Assembly: GCF_018413465.1 (NCBI RefSeq)
Contig: NZ_JAHCDK010000002.1
Coordinates: forward strand, 124,001 to 188,000
DNA length: 64,000 bases
Reading direction: 5' to 3'
Source: Flavobacterium sp. CYK-55
GTDB lineage: Bacteria > Bacteroidota > Bacteroidia > Flavobacteriales > Flavobacteriaceae
The notes under the pieces are model-generated. The model was not told where the DNA came from, did no database searches, and saw only the letters and a list, made by a program, of their open reading frames with translations. Positions 8,676 through 16,222 of the stretch are shown piece by piece (within the stretch, counting starts at the first letter, position 1; each line of letters opens with the position of its first letter). A program made the translations under genes and the position numbers.

Positions 8676-8696
8676 ATGTTGTATTTTGTATGTTAA
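8676..8696 (+). repeat. Period-7 tandem word tract, short
   Basis: ATGTTGT, ATTTTGT, ATGTTAA: the first 19 nt match the tract at 6842 in the same orientation. It starts just after the LolD-like stop codon. Confidence 0.5.
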
Positions 8697-8747
8697 CCCG
8701 AGGCGCAGCCGAATTGTATGGAGCGCAGCGGAATAAATGTTGTATGA
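8694..8747 (-). repeat. 54-bp inverted repeat, right copy
   Basis: Exact reverse complement of 6902-6955, 1.74 kb away. Together they flank three plus-strand genes. Confidence 0.85.
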
Positions 8748-8871
8748 GGTTCTATTACATCATCATTTATGCTTTTTCAAATTTCCAAAAAAACAACACA
8801 AATAATTTTTTTTTATTGATTGAGGTTTTTCCACATTCAAAATTCAACATTTAACATTGATCTTTTCATTT

Positions 8872-8954
8872 GGGCGTGCCCCTACGGGTCGGGCTGTTCG
8901 CTCATAGTCCTCGCCGCTGCGCGTCTGCGGGCTAACCGCTGCCATCCCTCACGC
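8872..8954 (-). ncRNA. Flavo-1-like structured element, copy K
   Basis: On the minus strand: outer stem GCGTG / CACGC, with a central 56 nt identical to copies J and L. It is inverted relative to copy J and nearly identical to copy L, including the outer stem. Confidence 0.75.
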
Positions 8955-8968
8955 ACACGACTATACTT

Positions 8969-9083
8969 CAAACATTTGTCAAAAATGAAACTTTAAAAAG
9001 ATACCTCAAGTCCACTGGACTTGCTCCTCTTAATATCAAATCTGAAGTCCACCGGACTTGCTCCTCTTAATATCAAATCTCAC
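8969..9083 (-). repeat. AAGTCC hairpin repeat, one full and one partial unit
   Basis: The first unit carries the hairpin CAAGTCC-ACT-GGACTTG, the second (partial) GAAGTCC-ACC-GGACTTG; each is followed by GCTCCTCTTAATATCAAATCT. The flank AAACATTTGTCAAAAATG also matches the copies at 15.9-16.1 kb, which are in the opposite orientation. The stem is kept while the loop varies. Confidence 0.75.
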
Positions 9084-9199
9084 GCAATAGAGACACGCTG
9101 CGCTACAGACACGGCTGCGCCTATAGACCGCTGCGCTTTATAACAAAAGAGAATTTGAAAATTTGGAAATGAAATGATTCGTATCACTGAATGTTTCGA

Positions 9200-9244
9200 C
9201 TAAACCTTCTAAACTTCTTAAACTCTTTAAACTTTCTAAACTTT
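9200..9244 (+). repeat. Period-9 tandem tract upstream of the cobalamin adenosyltransferase gene
   Basis: Five degenerate nonamers (CTAAACCTT, CTAAACTTC, TTAAACTCT, TTAAACTTT, CTAAACTTT). The same unit is found at 25.8 kb and 59.8 kb. It ends just before the -7 box of the next gene. Confidence 0.6.
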
Positions 9245-9251
9245 TATCCAA

Positions 9252-9259
9252 TATCTTTG
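9252..9259 (+). promoter_or_regulatory. -7 box of the adenosyltransferase gene
   Basis: TATCTTTG, matching TAnnTTTG. A start of transcription near 9266 favours the ATG at 9279 over that at 9270. Confidence 0.5.
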
Positions 9260-9278
9260 AAGCCATAAAATGTTTACC

Positions 9279-9848
9279 ATGAAAGTATACACCAAAACCG
9301 GTGATGCCGGAACCACCGCTCTTTTTGGCGGAGACCGCGTAACCAAAGATCATATACGCATCGAAAGCTACGGTACTGTCGATGAACTCAACTCATACAT
9401 CGGGCTCATCCGCGATCAGCAAATCGATGCGCACTACAAAAACATGCTGATTGAAATTCAAGACCGACTTTTTACCATCGGCGCTATTTTGGCCACACCG
9501 CCCGAAAAAGAAACCCTCAAAAACGGTCAACCGCGTTTGCAAAAACTCGGCATCGAAGAATCAGATATTGAATTGCTCGAAAACGAAATCGACACCATGG
9601 AAAGTCATTTGCCGCCCATGACACACTTTGTGCTGCCCGGCGGACACACCACCGTGTCATATTGTCATATTGCGCGCTGTGTATGCCGCCGAGCCGAGCG
9701 TTTATCAGTACATTTAAGTCATGACGAGCCCGTAGCGCCCATCGCTTTAAAGTACTTAAACCGACTTTCTGACTATCTTTTTGTACTGGCACGAAAGTTG
9801 GCCTTTGACCTCAAAGCCGACGAGGTTAAATGGATTCCGCGCAAATAA
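9279..9848 (+). CDS. Cob(I)yrinic acid a,c-diamide adenosyltransferase, PduO type
   Basis: A 189-residue protein starting MKVYTKTGDAGTT. The enzyme moves adenosine from ATP to cob(I)alamin, making coenzyme B12. The PduO-type ATP-binding loop is TKTGDAGTTALFGG near the N-terminus, and the helical-bundle motifs RCVCRRAER and KYLNRLSDYLFVLAR near the C-terminus are diagnostic. The length fits the family. No other cobalamin gene is adjacent, but MeaB at 18.5 kb, a chaperone of the B12-dependent methylmalonyl-CoA mutase, suggests the same cofactor is used. An ATG three codons upstream (9270) is possible. Confidence 0.93.
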   Translation: MKVYTKTGDAGTTALFGGDRVTKDHIRIESYGTVDELNSYIGLIRDQQIDAHYKNMLIEIQDRLFTIGAILATPPEKETLKNGQPRLQKLGIEESDIELLENEIDTMESHLPPMTHFVLPGGHTTVSYCHIARCVCRRAERLSVHLSHDEPVAPIALKYLNRLSDYLFVLARKLAFDLKADEVKWIPRK

Positions 9849-9934
9849 ACTTGAACGAAAATCTACGCCTCAAGCCAGAAATAACAAGGCTTTGGAGATG
9901 TTCTTATCTTTTTTTAAAATAAACGAGAATTTAC

Positions 9935-9964
9935 TTGACTTTTTAAGTAAAAAAATTATTTTTG
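9935..9964 (+). promoter_or_regulatory. Promoter of the DUF2795 gene
   Basis: TTG at 9935-9937 and TATTTTTG at 9957-9964, 19 nt apart: the best full match to the Bacteroidota -33/-7 promoter in the window. The gene starts 25 nt downstream. Confidence 0.75.
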
Positions 9965-9988
9965 CATCAAACTAAAAATCGTAAGAAG

Positions 9989-10210
9989 ATGTACTGGACC
10001 TTAGAATTAGCATCGTATTTAAGTGATGCACCATGGCCTGCGACCAAAGACGAGTTGATTGATTATGCGATTAGAGCCGGTGCTCCGTTAGAAGTGGTTG
10101 AAAATCTTCAATCCATAGAAGACGAAGGCGAAATATACGAATCAATGGAAGAAATTTGGCCCGATTATCCGACGGACGAAGACTATCTTTGGAACGAGGA
10201 TGAATATTAA
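9989..10210 (+). CDS. DUF2795 domain-containing small protein
   Basis: A 73-residue acidic protein starting MYWTLELASYL. The DUF2795 core (APWPATKDELIDYAIRAGAP) is followed by a strongly acidic tail (YPTDEDYLWNEDEY). The function is unknown; proteins of this kind are often found directly upstream of secA in Flavobacteriia, as here. It has a strong promoter and its own terminator, so it is probably transcribed as an abundant short mRNA separate from secA. The TTG-initiated longer frame from 9962 is rejected because that codon falls in the -7 box. Confidence 0.85.
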   Translation: MYWTLELASYLSDAPWPATKDELIDYAIRAGAPLEVVENLQSIEDEGEIYESMEEIWPDYPTDEDYLWNEDEY

Positions 10211-10230
10211 AAAAATAATAAAACCCACAG

Positions 10231-10257
10231 AAAAGTCTCTCATGAGGCTTTTTTTTT
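10231..10257 (+). terminator. Terminator between the DUF2795 gene and secA
   Basis: Stem AAAAGTCTC / GAGGCTTTT with a TCAT loop and a T-rich tail. The T tract runs into the -7 box of secA. Confidence 0.8.
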
Positions 10258-10260
10258 GTT

Positions 10261-10268
10261 TAAATTTG
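10261..10268 (+). promoter_or_regulatory. -7 box of secA
   Basis: TAAATTTG, matching TAnnTTTG, 3 nt after the preceding terminator and 35 nt before the secA ATG. No clear -33 element; the terminator hairpin occupies that position. Confidence 0.5.
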
Positions 10269-10303
10269 CGCACCTTATATAAATCAGAAATCACATACTT
10301 ATT

Positions 10304-13300
10304 ATGAGTTTTTTAAATAATATCCTTAAAGTTTTTGTAGGCGATAAATCAGAAAAAGACATCAAAGCTTTACAAGGTAACATTGCCAAAATCAAAGCTT
10401 TTGAAGCCACACTAGCTGGTTTGTCACACGATGAATTAAGAGCCAAAACCACCGAATTCAAAGCCAAAATCAAACAAGCGCGTTCTGAAAAAGACAACAA
10501 AATTCAAGCGCTTTTGCAAGAAGTTGAAAGCATTGATGATATTGATGCCCGCGAAGATATTTACGCCAGCATTGATGCACTCGAAAAAGAAGCCTACGAG
10601 ATTTCTGAAAAAACACTCAACGAAATACTTCCCGAAGCTTTTGCTGTGGTCAAAGAAACCGCACGTCGTTTTAAAGAAAACAGCAGCATAACCGTAACCG
10701 CTACAGCGCTTGATCGCGAATTGTCGGCTACCAAACCGTACATCACACTAAATGGTGAACAATCAACTTGGGCCAACACTTGGAGCGCAGCCGGAAAAGA
10801 CGTCACTTGGGATATGATTCACTACGATGTTCAGCTCATTGGTGGTATGGTTTTGCACAGCGGTAAAATTTCTGAGATGCAAACCGGTGAAGGTAAAACC
10901 CTCGTGGCCACGCTTCCACTCTACTTAAATGCGCTCACCGGAAACGGAGTTCACCTAGTAACTGTGAATGACTATTTGGCCAAACGTGACAGCGCCTGGA
11001 AAGCGCCTTTGTTTGAGTTCCACGGATTGACGGTTGAATGTATTGACAATTATCAACCCAACTCAGAAGAGCGCAAAAAAGCCTACAACGCTGATATTAC
11101 CTACGGAACCAACAATGAGTTCGGCTTTGATTACTTGCGTGATAACATGGCGCATACACCGGCTGATTTGGTGCAACGCAAACACAATTTTGCCATTGTA
11201 GATGAAGTCGATTCGGTACTTATTGACGATGCGCGAACACCGCTCATTATTTCTGGTCCGGTTCCGCAAGGCGACCGTCACGAGTTTAACGAGCTCAAAC
11301 CCAAAATTGAAAACTTGGTCAACATGCAACGCCAAGTAGCCAATAATTTCTTGATTGAAGCCAAACGTCTGATCAAAGAAGGCAACACCAAAGACGGCGG
11401 ATTCAACTTATTGCGTGCTTATCGTGCGCTTCCAAAAAACAAAGCATTGATTAAATTCCTCAGCGAGGAAGGCATCAAACAACTCTTGCAAAAAACTGAA
11501 AATCAATACATGCAAGACAACAACCGCGATATGCCAAAAGTAGACGAAGCTTTGTATTTCGTGATTGAAGAAAAAAACAACCAAGTTGAACTTACCGACA
11601 ACGGAATCAAATTCTTGTCATCAGATACCGACGAAAATTTCTTCTTGTTGCCGGATATCGGAACTGAAATCGTCCGTATAGAGAAACAAAATCTCGAAAA
11701 AGACAAAGAAGCCGAAGAAAAAGAAAAACTTTTTCAAGATTTCTCCATCAAAAGCGAGCGTATTCATACTTTAACGCAATTGCTCAAAGCTTATGCGTTG
11801 TTTGAAAAAGATGTTGAATACGTCATTATGGACAACAAAATCCTCATTGTTGACGAACAAACCGGACGTATCATGGACGGTCGTCGTTATTCAGACGGAT
11901 TGCACCAAGCCATTGAAGCCAAAGAGAATGTAAAAATCGAAGCGGCCACCCAAACTTTTGCTACGATTACTTTGCAGAATTACTTCAGAATGTACAACAA
12001 ATTGGCGGGTATGACCGGAACTGCAGTAACTGAAGCCGGCGAATTCTGGGAAATTTACAAACTCGATGTAGTTGAAATTCCAACCAATCGACCAATGGCT
12101 CGTAAAGACAAAGAAGATTTGATTTACAAAACCACGCGTGAAAAATTCAATGCAGTCATTGAAGATGTTACCCAACTTTCGCAAGCGGGTCGTCCGGTAT
12201 TGATTGGTACAACATCAGTTGAGATTTCAGAATTACTCAGCCGTATGCTCAAAATGCGCAACGTTCATCACAACGTACTCAACGCAAAATTGCACAAAAA
12301 AGAAGCAGACATTGTAGCCGAAGCCGGAAAACCAGGCGTTGTAACCATTGCAACCAACATGGCCGGTCGTGGTACCGATATCAAATTAACGCCCGAGGTA
12401 AAACAAGCCGGAGGTTTGGCTATTATCGGAACCGAAAGACACGATTCTCGTCGTGTGGATCGTCAGTTGCGCGGTCGTGCCGGACGTCAAGGTGATGTGG
12501 GAAGTTCACAATTTTACGTTTCGTTAGAAGATAACTTAATGCGTTTGTTCGGCTCTGAAAGAGTGGCCAAACTCATGGATAAAATGGGCCTCAAAGAAGG
12601 AGAAGTGATTCAACACTCGATGATGACCAAATCTATTGAGCGCGCTCAGAAAAAAGTAGAAGAAAACAACTTTGGCGTACGTAAACGTCTCTTAGAATAT
12701 GATGATGTGATGAACTCACAACGCGAGGTTGTATACAAACGTCGTCGACATGCGCTTGAAGGCGAACGTCTCAAAGTAGACATCGCCAACATGATTTACG
12801 ACACAGGCGAAGTGATTGCCGAGAGCAACAAAGCCATGAATGATTTCAAAAACTTTGAGTTTGAACTCATTCGTTACTTCTCGATTACTTCACCGGTCAG
12901 CGAAAGCGAGTTCGAGCGTTTATCAGCAATGGAACTCGCCCAAAAAATCTACAAAGCCGCGATGGATTTCTACACCGAAAAAACCGAAAGAAGCGCGCGT
13001 GAAGCCTTGCCGGTAATCAAGAATGTGTATGAAGATCCGAACAATCATTTTGAGCGCATCATCATACCGTTTACTGATGGAATCAAATCGCTCAATGTCA
13101 TCACCGACCTCAAAAGAGCCTACGAAACACAAGGAAAACAGTTGGTAACTGACTTTGAGAAAAACATCACTTTGGCTATTATTGACGAGGCTTGGAAAAA
13201 ACACCTCCGCAAAATGGACGAACTCAAACAATCGGTTCAATTAGCGGTACACGAACAAAAAGATCCGCTCTTGATTTACAAATTTGAAGCGTATAATTTG

Positions 13301-13657
13301 TTCAGTTCCATGATCAATGGCGTCAACAAAGAAGTGATTTCATTCTTGTTCAAAGGTGATTTACCACAACAAAATGCGCCGGCCATTCAAGAAGCCCGCG
13401 AGGTAAAAGTCAAAGAAAACTACACCACCAGCAAAGACGAAGTTCCGAACAGTGATGAGTTGGCGCAACAAAATCGCGAAGCCGGGCAAACCCAAACAAG
13501 ACAAGTGGTTGAAACCGTTGTACGCGAAATGCCCAAAATCAACCGCAACGACAATGTGACCATCAAACACATCATGAGCGGCAAAACCGAAACCATGAAA
13601 TACAAAAAAGCCGAAAGCATGATTGGTTCAGGCGAATGGGTGATTGTCAATGAATAA
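10304..13657 (+). CDS. secA: Preprotein translocase ATPase SecA
   Basis: A 1117-residue motor ATPase that drives unfolded proteins through SecYEG. NBD1 has MQTGEGKTLVATLP (Walker A) and IVDEVDSVLIDDARTP (DEAD-like Walker B). NBD2 has TNMAGRGTDIKL and DRQLRGRAGRQGD. The protein is about 200 residues longer than E. coli SecA, mainly from an insertion after NBD1 (roughly residues 340-440, containing FNLLRAYRALPKNK), a known feature of Bacteroidota SecA. The C-terminal zinc-binding SecB/lipid domain is absent: the end is IGSGEWVIVNE with no Cys motif. It is separated from the DUF2795 gene by a terminator. Confidence 0.97.
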   Translation: MSFLNNILKVFVGDKSEKDIKALQGNIAKIKAFEATLAGLSHDELRAKTTEFKAKIKQARSEKDNKIQALLQEVESIDDIDAREDIYASIDALEKEAYEISEKTLNEILPEAFAVVKETARRFKENSSITVTATALDRELSATKPYITLNGEQSTWANTWSAAGKDVTWDMIHYDVQLIGGMVLHSGKISEMQTGEGKTLVATLPLYLNALTGNGVHLVTVNDYLAKRDSAWKAPLFEFHGLTVECIDNYQPNSEERKKAYNADITYGTNNEFGFDYLRDNMAHTPADLVQRKHNFAIVDEVDSVLIDDARTPLIISGPVPQGDRHEFNELKPKIENLVNMQRQVANNFLIEAKRLIKEGNTKDGGFNLLRAYRALPKNKALIKFLSEEGIKQLLQKTENQYMQDNNRDMPKVDEALYFVIEEKNNQVELTDNGIKFLSSDTDENFFLLPDIGTEIVRIEKQNLEKDKEAEEKEKLFQDFSIKSERIHTLTQLLKAYALFEKDVEYVIMDNKILIVDEQTGRIMDGRRYSDGLHQAIEAKENVKIEAATQTFATITLQNYFRMYNKLAGMTGTAVTEAGEFWEIYKLDVVEIPTNRPMARKDKEDLIYKTTREKFNAVIEDVTQLSQAGRPVLIGTTSVEISELLSRMLKMRNVHHNVLNAKLHKKEADIVAEAGKPGVVTIATNMAGRGTDIKLTPEVKQAGGLAIIGTERHDSRRVDRQLRGRAGRQGDVGSSQFYVSLEDNLMRLFGSERVAKLMDKMGLKEGEVIQHSMMTKSIERAQKKVEENNFGVRKRLLEYDDVMNSQREVVYKRRRHALEGERLKVDIANMIYDTGEVIAESNKAMNDFKNFEFELIRYFSITSPVSESEFERLSAMELAQKIYKAAMDFYTEKTERSAREALPVIKNVYEDPNNHFERIIIPFTDGIKSLNVITDLKRAYETQGKQLVTDFEKNITLAIIDEAWKKHLRKMDELKQSVQLAVHEQKDPLLIYKFEAYNLFSSMINGVNKEVISFLFKGDLPQQNAPAIQEAREVKVKENYTTSKDEVPNSDELAQQNREAGQTQTRQVVETVVREMPKINRNDNVTIKHIMSGKTETMKYKKAESMIGSGEWVIVNE

Positions 13658-13667
13658 ATAGGTTTTT

Positions 13668-13749
13668 GAAGCCGGGAACCTGCTGTACGCTCTATCTTTT
13701 TAAACCTTTTCAAGTTTAAAAAGGATGCCGCTGCCATCAGGGCTAGGGC
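13668..13749 (-). ncRNA. Flavo-1-like structured element, copy C
   Basis: Minus strand: AGCCCTGATGGCAGCGG, inner stem ATCCTTTTTAAAC / GTTTAAAAAGAT, AGAGCGTACAGCAGG, outer stem AGCC / GGCT. The inner stem is longer than in copy B yet fully paired. It lies antisense just after secA. Confidence 0.75.
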
Positions 13750-13796
13750 TTCGTATAAACTGAAACATTGATTCAAAATAAAACTCTGTAAATAAT

Positions 13797-13831
13797 AAAT
13801 CCTCGATGGTTTCAGCATCGGGGATTTTTTT
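13797..13831 (+). terminator. Terminator 140 nt downstream of secA
   Basis: Stem AAATCCTCGATG / CATCGGGGATTT with a 7-nt loop and a T tract. The tract runs into TATTTTTG, the -7 box of the next gene. Confidence 0.8.
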
Positions 13832-13838
13832 ATTTTTG
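13831..13838 (+). promoter_or_regulatory. -7 box of the secreted-protein gene
   Basis: TATTTTTG, overlapping the end of the terminator T tract and 16 nt before the ATG. Confidence 0.5.
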
Positions 13839-13854
13839 AAACAAACCTAAGGCT

Positions 13855-14436
13855 ATGAAAAAAATATGTATACTTCTTTTTATTGTGTTGACTCAGTTGG
13901 GTTGGGCGCAAAATTCAGCCGAGCTCAAAACGGCTGCGCAAAAAATTTACGACGCCTATTACAACATGGATTTTGAGGCCGTTGCTGCTTTGAGTTACCC
14001 AAAAATCATCGAGCAATTAGGCGGAAATATTTTGTTTACCGACAAGCTCGATCATGATTATCAAAATGATGATTTTCGAAAAAGGCTTCAGCTGGTCAAA
14101 CCCATTTTTGTTTTTGGAACCATTCAAAAAATCAGCGGAAAAAGTCTTTGTGTGATTAGTTATAAAAATCCGGAGCGCTACTTTTTTGAAAAAAAACTCA
14201 CTGCTGCGAGCGCCACTACTGAAGCAGAAAAACTCAAAAAAGCCAATCTAACCAACGATGTCACTTTTGAGCCCAAACGCAACAGTTTTAATGTGCGTAA
14301 AAATTCAAAATTGATTGCCGTTTTTGATGAAACCACACAAAACCAGTGGAAGTTTTTCAATTGGGATGATCCGGCGCAGCGCGAAGTTTTGAGTCAAACT
14401 TTTTCAGCCGAAGACCGAAAAAAACTGGGGTTATAA
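13855..14436 (+). CDS. Secreted protein of unknown function, 193 residues
   Basis: The N-terminus MKKICILLFIVLTQLGWAQ is a clear Sec signal peptide ending in an AxA-like site (WAQ), common in Flavobacteriaceae. The mature part begins with an Ala-rich helix (LKTAAQKIYDAYYNMDFE), reminiscent of small secreted DUF4878 or NTF2-like proteins, and ends with a conserved aromatic segment (QWKFFNWDDPAQREVL). No cysteine pairs, lipobox or sorting domain are present. The function is not recognised. Its stop abuts that of the convergent FAD oxidase gene in the palindrome TAATTA. Confidence 0.75.
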   Translation: MKKICILLFIVLTQLGWAQNSAELKTAAQKIYDAYYNMDFEAVAALSYPKIIEQLGGNILFTDKLDHDYQNDDFRKRLQLVKPIFVFGTIQKISGKSLCVISYKNPERYFFEKKLTAASATTEAEKLKKANLTNDVTFEPKRNSFNVRKNSKLIAVFDETTQNQWKFFNWDDPAQREVLSQTFSAEDRKKLGL

Positions 14437-15843
14437 TTACATTTTATCCGGAAATATTTTGCCCGGATTGAGAATTCCGTTCGGATCAAAAATATCTTTA
14501 ATGCCTTTCATGAGTTGCAATTGCGTTGCATTAAAGGCAATATCCATATAGTTTTTTTGTACATAACCAATGCCGTGTTCGCCCGAAAGGGTTCCGTTGA
14601 GCGATACCGTAAGTTCAAAAATCTCGCGGATTCCTTTGGTTACTTCGGTGTTCCATTGTTCATCGCTTAAATTACCCTTGATGATGTTTACGTGCAAATT
14701 TCCATCGCCGGCATGTCCGTAACAAACTGATTGAAAACCGTACTTCTTGCCTATTTGTTTGATACCCGAAAGCAATTTGGCCAGTTCATACCGCGGAACC
14801 ACTGTATCTTCTTCCTTATAAATGGAATTGGCTTTGACGGCTTCGGCTACCGAGCGACGCATTTTCCAGAGTGCGTTTTTCTGGTCTTCGGTATCAGCAA
14901 ACAGCACTTCATCGATTTCAAAATTTTCAACGACGGTCATGATTTTTTCGGCTTCCTGAAAAAGAATGTCCGGATAATTACCATCAACTTCAATGAGTAA
15001 ATGCGCCTGAATATCTTTTTGGACCTGCACGTTTAACCCTTCAACAAATTGCAGCGTCCAGTCAATGGCGTCGCGTTCCATAAATTCCAAAGCGCTCGGT
15101 GTAACACCCGCACGGAAAATCGCTGAAACCGCTTCACAGCCTTGTTCGGCTTTAAAAAAAGGCACGAGCATCAAAACGTTGTGGCTGGTGGCAGGCAACA
15201 GTTTCATCACAATCTTCGTAATGACACCTAAGGTTCCTTCGCTGCCCACCATGAGTTGCGTGAGGTTATATCCGGTAGAATTTTTGAGTGTATGAGCGCC
15301 GGTCCAAATGATTTCGCCACTGGCCAAAACCACTTCAAGGTTGAGCACATAATCTTTGGTAACTCCGTATTTAACCGCGCGCGCGCCTCCGGCATTTTCG
15401 GCCACATTACCGCCAATCCAACAACTGCCTTGACTGCTCGGATCGGGCGGATAAAACAAACCTTTTTCGGCCACAGCCTCGCGCAGCACTTGTGTAATCA
15501 CGGCTGGTTCAACGGTTACTTGCAGATTTTGCTCGTCAATTTCGAGGATTTTATTCAAGCGCTCCATGCTCAAACCAATGCCTTGATGCACCGATAAAGC
15601 ACCGCCGCTCAAACCGGTTTGTGCCCCAATAGCAGTAACGGGAATTTTGAATTGGTTGGCTATTTTGAGCACTTGCGAAATTTCTTGTGCATTGCCAGGC
15701 TTGATGACCACCGCCGGCGGAAACATCAAATCTTCGGTTTGGTCGTGTCCGTATTTTTGACGGGTTTCCAAATCAGAAAAAAGAAATGCGTTGCCTACAA
15801 CGGCTGCTAATTGTTGTAAAATTTCGGGAGTAAGTGCGTTCAT
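14437..15843 (-). CDS. FAD-linked oxidase, GlcD/D-lactate dehydrogenase family
   Basis: A 468-residue flavoprotein. The ATG at 15843 (MNALTPEILQQL) is chosen; a TTG two codons upstream is less likely. The PCMH-type FAD domain shows the family motifs VTAIGAQTGLSGGAL, PPDPSSQGSCWIGG and TGYNLTQLMVGSEGTLG. The C-terminal cap has CYGHAGDGNLHVN and LNGTLSGEHGIG, the metal and substrate motif of glycolate oxidase GlcD and D-2-hydroxyacid dehydrogenases. It probably oxidises D-lactate, glycolate or D-2-hydroxyglutarate, passing electrons to quinone or an Fe-S partner. There is no GlcE or GlcF neighbour. Confidence 0.9.
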   Translation of the reverse strand: MNALTPEILQQLAAVVGNAFLFSDLETRQKYGHDQTEDLMFPPAVVIKPGNAQEISQVLKIANQFKIPVTAIGAQTGLSGGALSVHQGIGLSMERLNKILEIDEQNLQVTVEPAVITQVLREAVAEKGLFYPPDPSSQGSCWIGGNVAENAGGARAVKYGVTKDYVLNLEVVLASGEIIWTGAHTLKNSTGYNLTQLMVGSEGTLGVITKIVMKLLPATSHNVLMLVPFFKAEQGCEAVSAIFRAGVTPSALEFMERDAIDWTLQFVEGLNVQVQKDIQAHLLIEVDGNYPDILFQEAEKIMTVVENFEIDEVLFADTEDQKNALWKMRRSVAEAVKANSIYKEEDTVVPRYELAKLLSGIKQIGKKYGFQSVCYGHAGDGNLHVNIIKGNLSDEQWNTEVTKGIREIFELTVSLNGTLSGEHGIGYVQKNYMDIAFNATQLQLMKGIKDIFDPNGILNPGKIFPDKM

Positions 15844-15940
15844 GCCCAAGTAAATTGATGCGTAAAAGTAGTGTATTGTGTATTGTTGCGCAAGTGGATG
15901 TTGACGGTTGTGCGTTGTGGATTCTCGGTTGCAGGAGTTG

Positions 15941-16124
15941 CGTGAGATTTGATATTAAGAGGAGCAAGTCCGGTGGACTTGAGGTATCTTTAAAGTTTCA
16001 TTTTTGACAAATGTTTGAATTGTAGCAGCACGCGTGAGATTTGATATTAAGAGGAGCAAGTCCGGTGGACTTGAGGTATCTTTAAAGTTTCATTTTTGAC
16101 AAATGTTTGAATTGTAGCAGCACG
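15941..16124 (+). repeat. Two identical 92-bp tandem repeats carrying the AAGTCC hairpin
   Basis: Units 15941-16032 and 16033-16124 are identical. Each contains the hairpin CAAGTCC-GGT-GGACTTG (first at 15965-15981) and ends GTAGCAGCACG. The next six bases, CGTGAG, begin a third unit but run directly into Flavo-1-like copy L. Together with copy L this fills most of the 378-bp gap between the FAD oxidase and MFS genes. Inverted relatives are at 9.0 kb and a diverged one at 27.3 kb. Confidence 0.9.
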
Positions 16125-16206
16125 CGTGAGGGATGGCAGCGGTTAGCCCGCAGACGCGCAGCGGCGAGGACTATGAGCGAACAGCCCGACCCGCAGGGGC
16201 ACGCCC
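16124..16206 (+). ncRNA. Flavo-1-like structured element, copy L
   Basis: Outer stem GCGTG / CACGC and the same 56-nt core as copies J and K. It joins seamlessly to the 92-bp repeats through CGTGAG and lies antisense just past the MFS transporter stop. Confidence 0.75.
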
Positions 16207-16222
16207 AAATAACGGTAAAAAA

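Larger units (their letters stand above)
8673..9278. other. Repeat-dense intergenic region, 0.6 kb
   Basis: No credible gene. In order it holds a period-7 tract (8676-8696), the right arm of the 54-bp inverted repeat, an AT-rich stretch, an inverted period-7 tract (8833-8859), Flavo-1-like copy K on the minus strand, one full and one partial unit of the AAGTCC hairpin repeat, alternating CGCTGCGC/GGCTGCGCC words (9098-9140), a period-9 tract and the -7 box of the downstream gene. Confidence 0.8.

Noticed and set aside
10304..13657. Several 70-105 residue antisense frames inside secA
   Set aside because: All are antisense shadows of a strongly conserved gene.
15941..16124. CRISPR array
   Set aside because: Only two 92-bp copies with no spacers between them and no cas genes; this is a tandem duplication.
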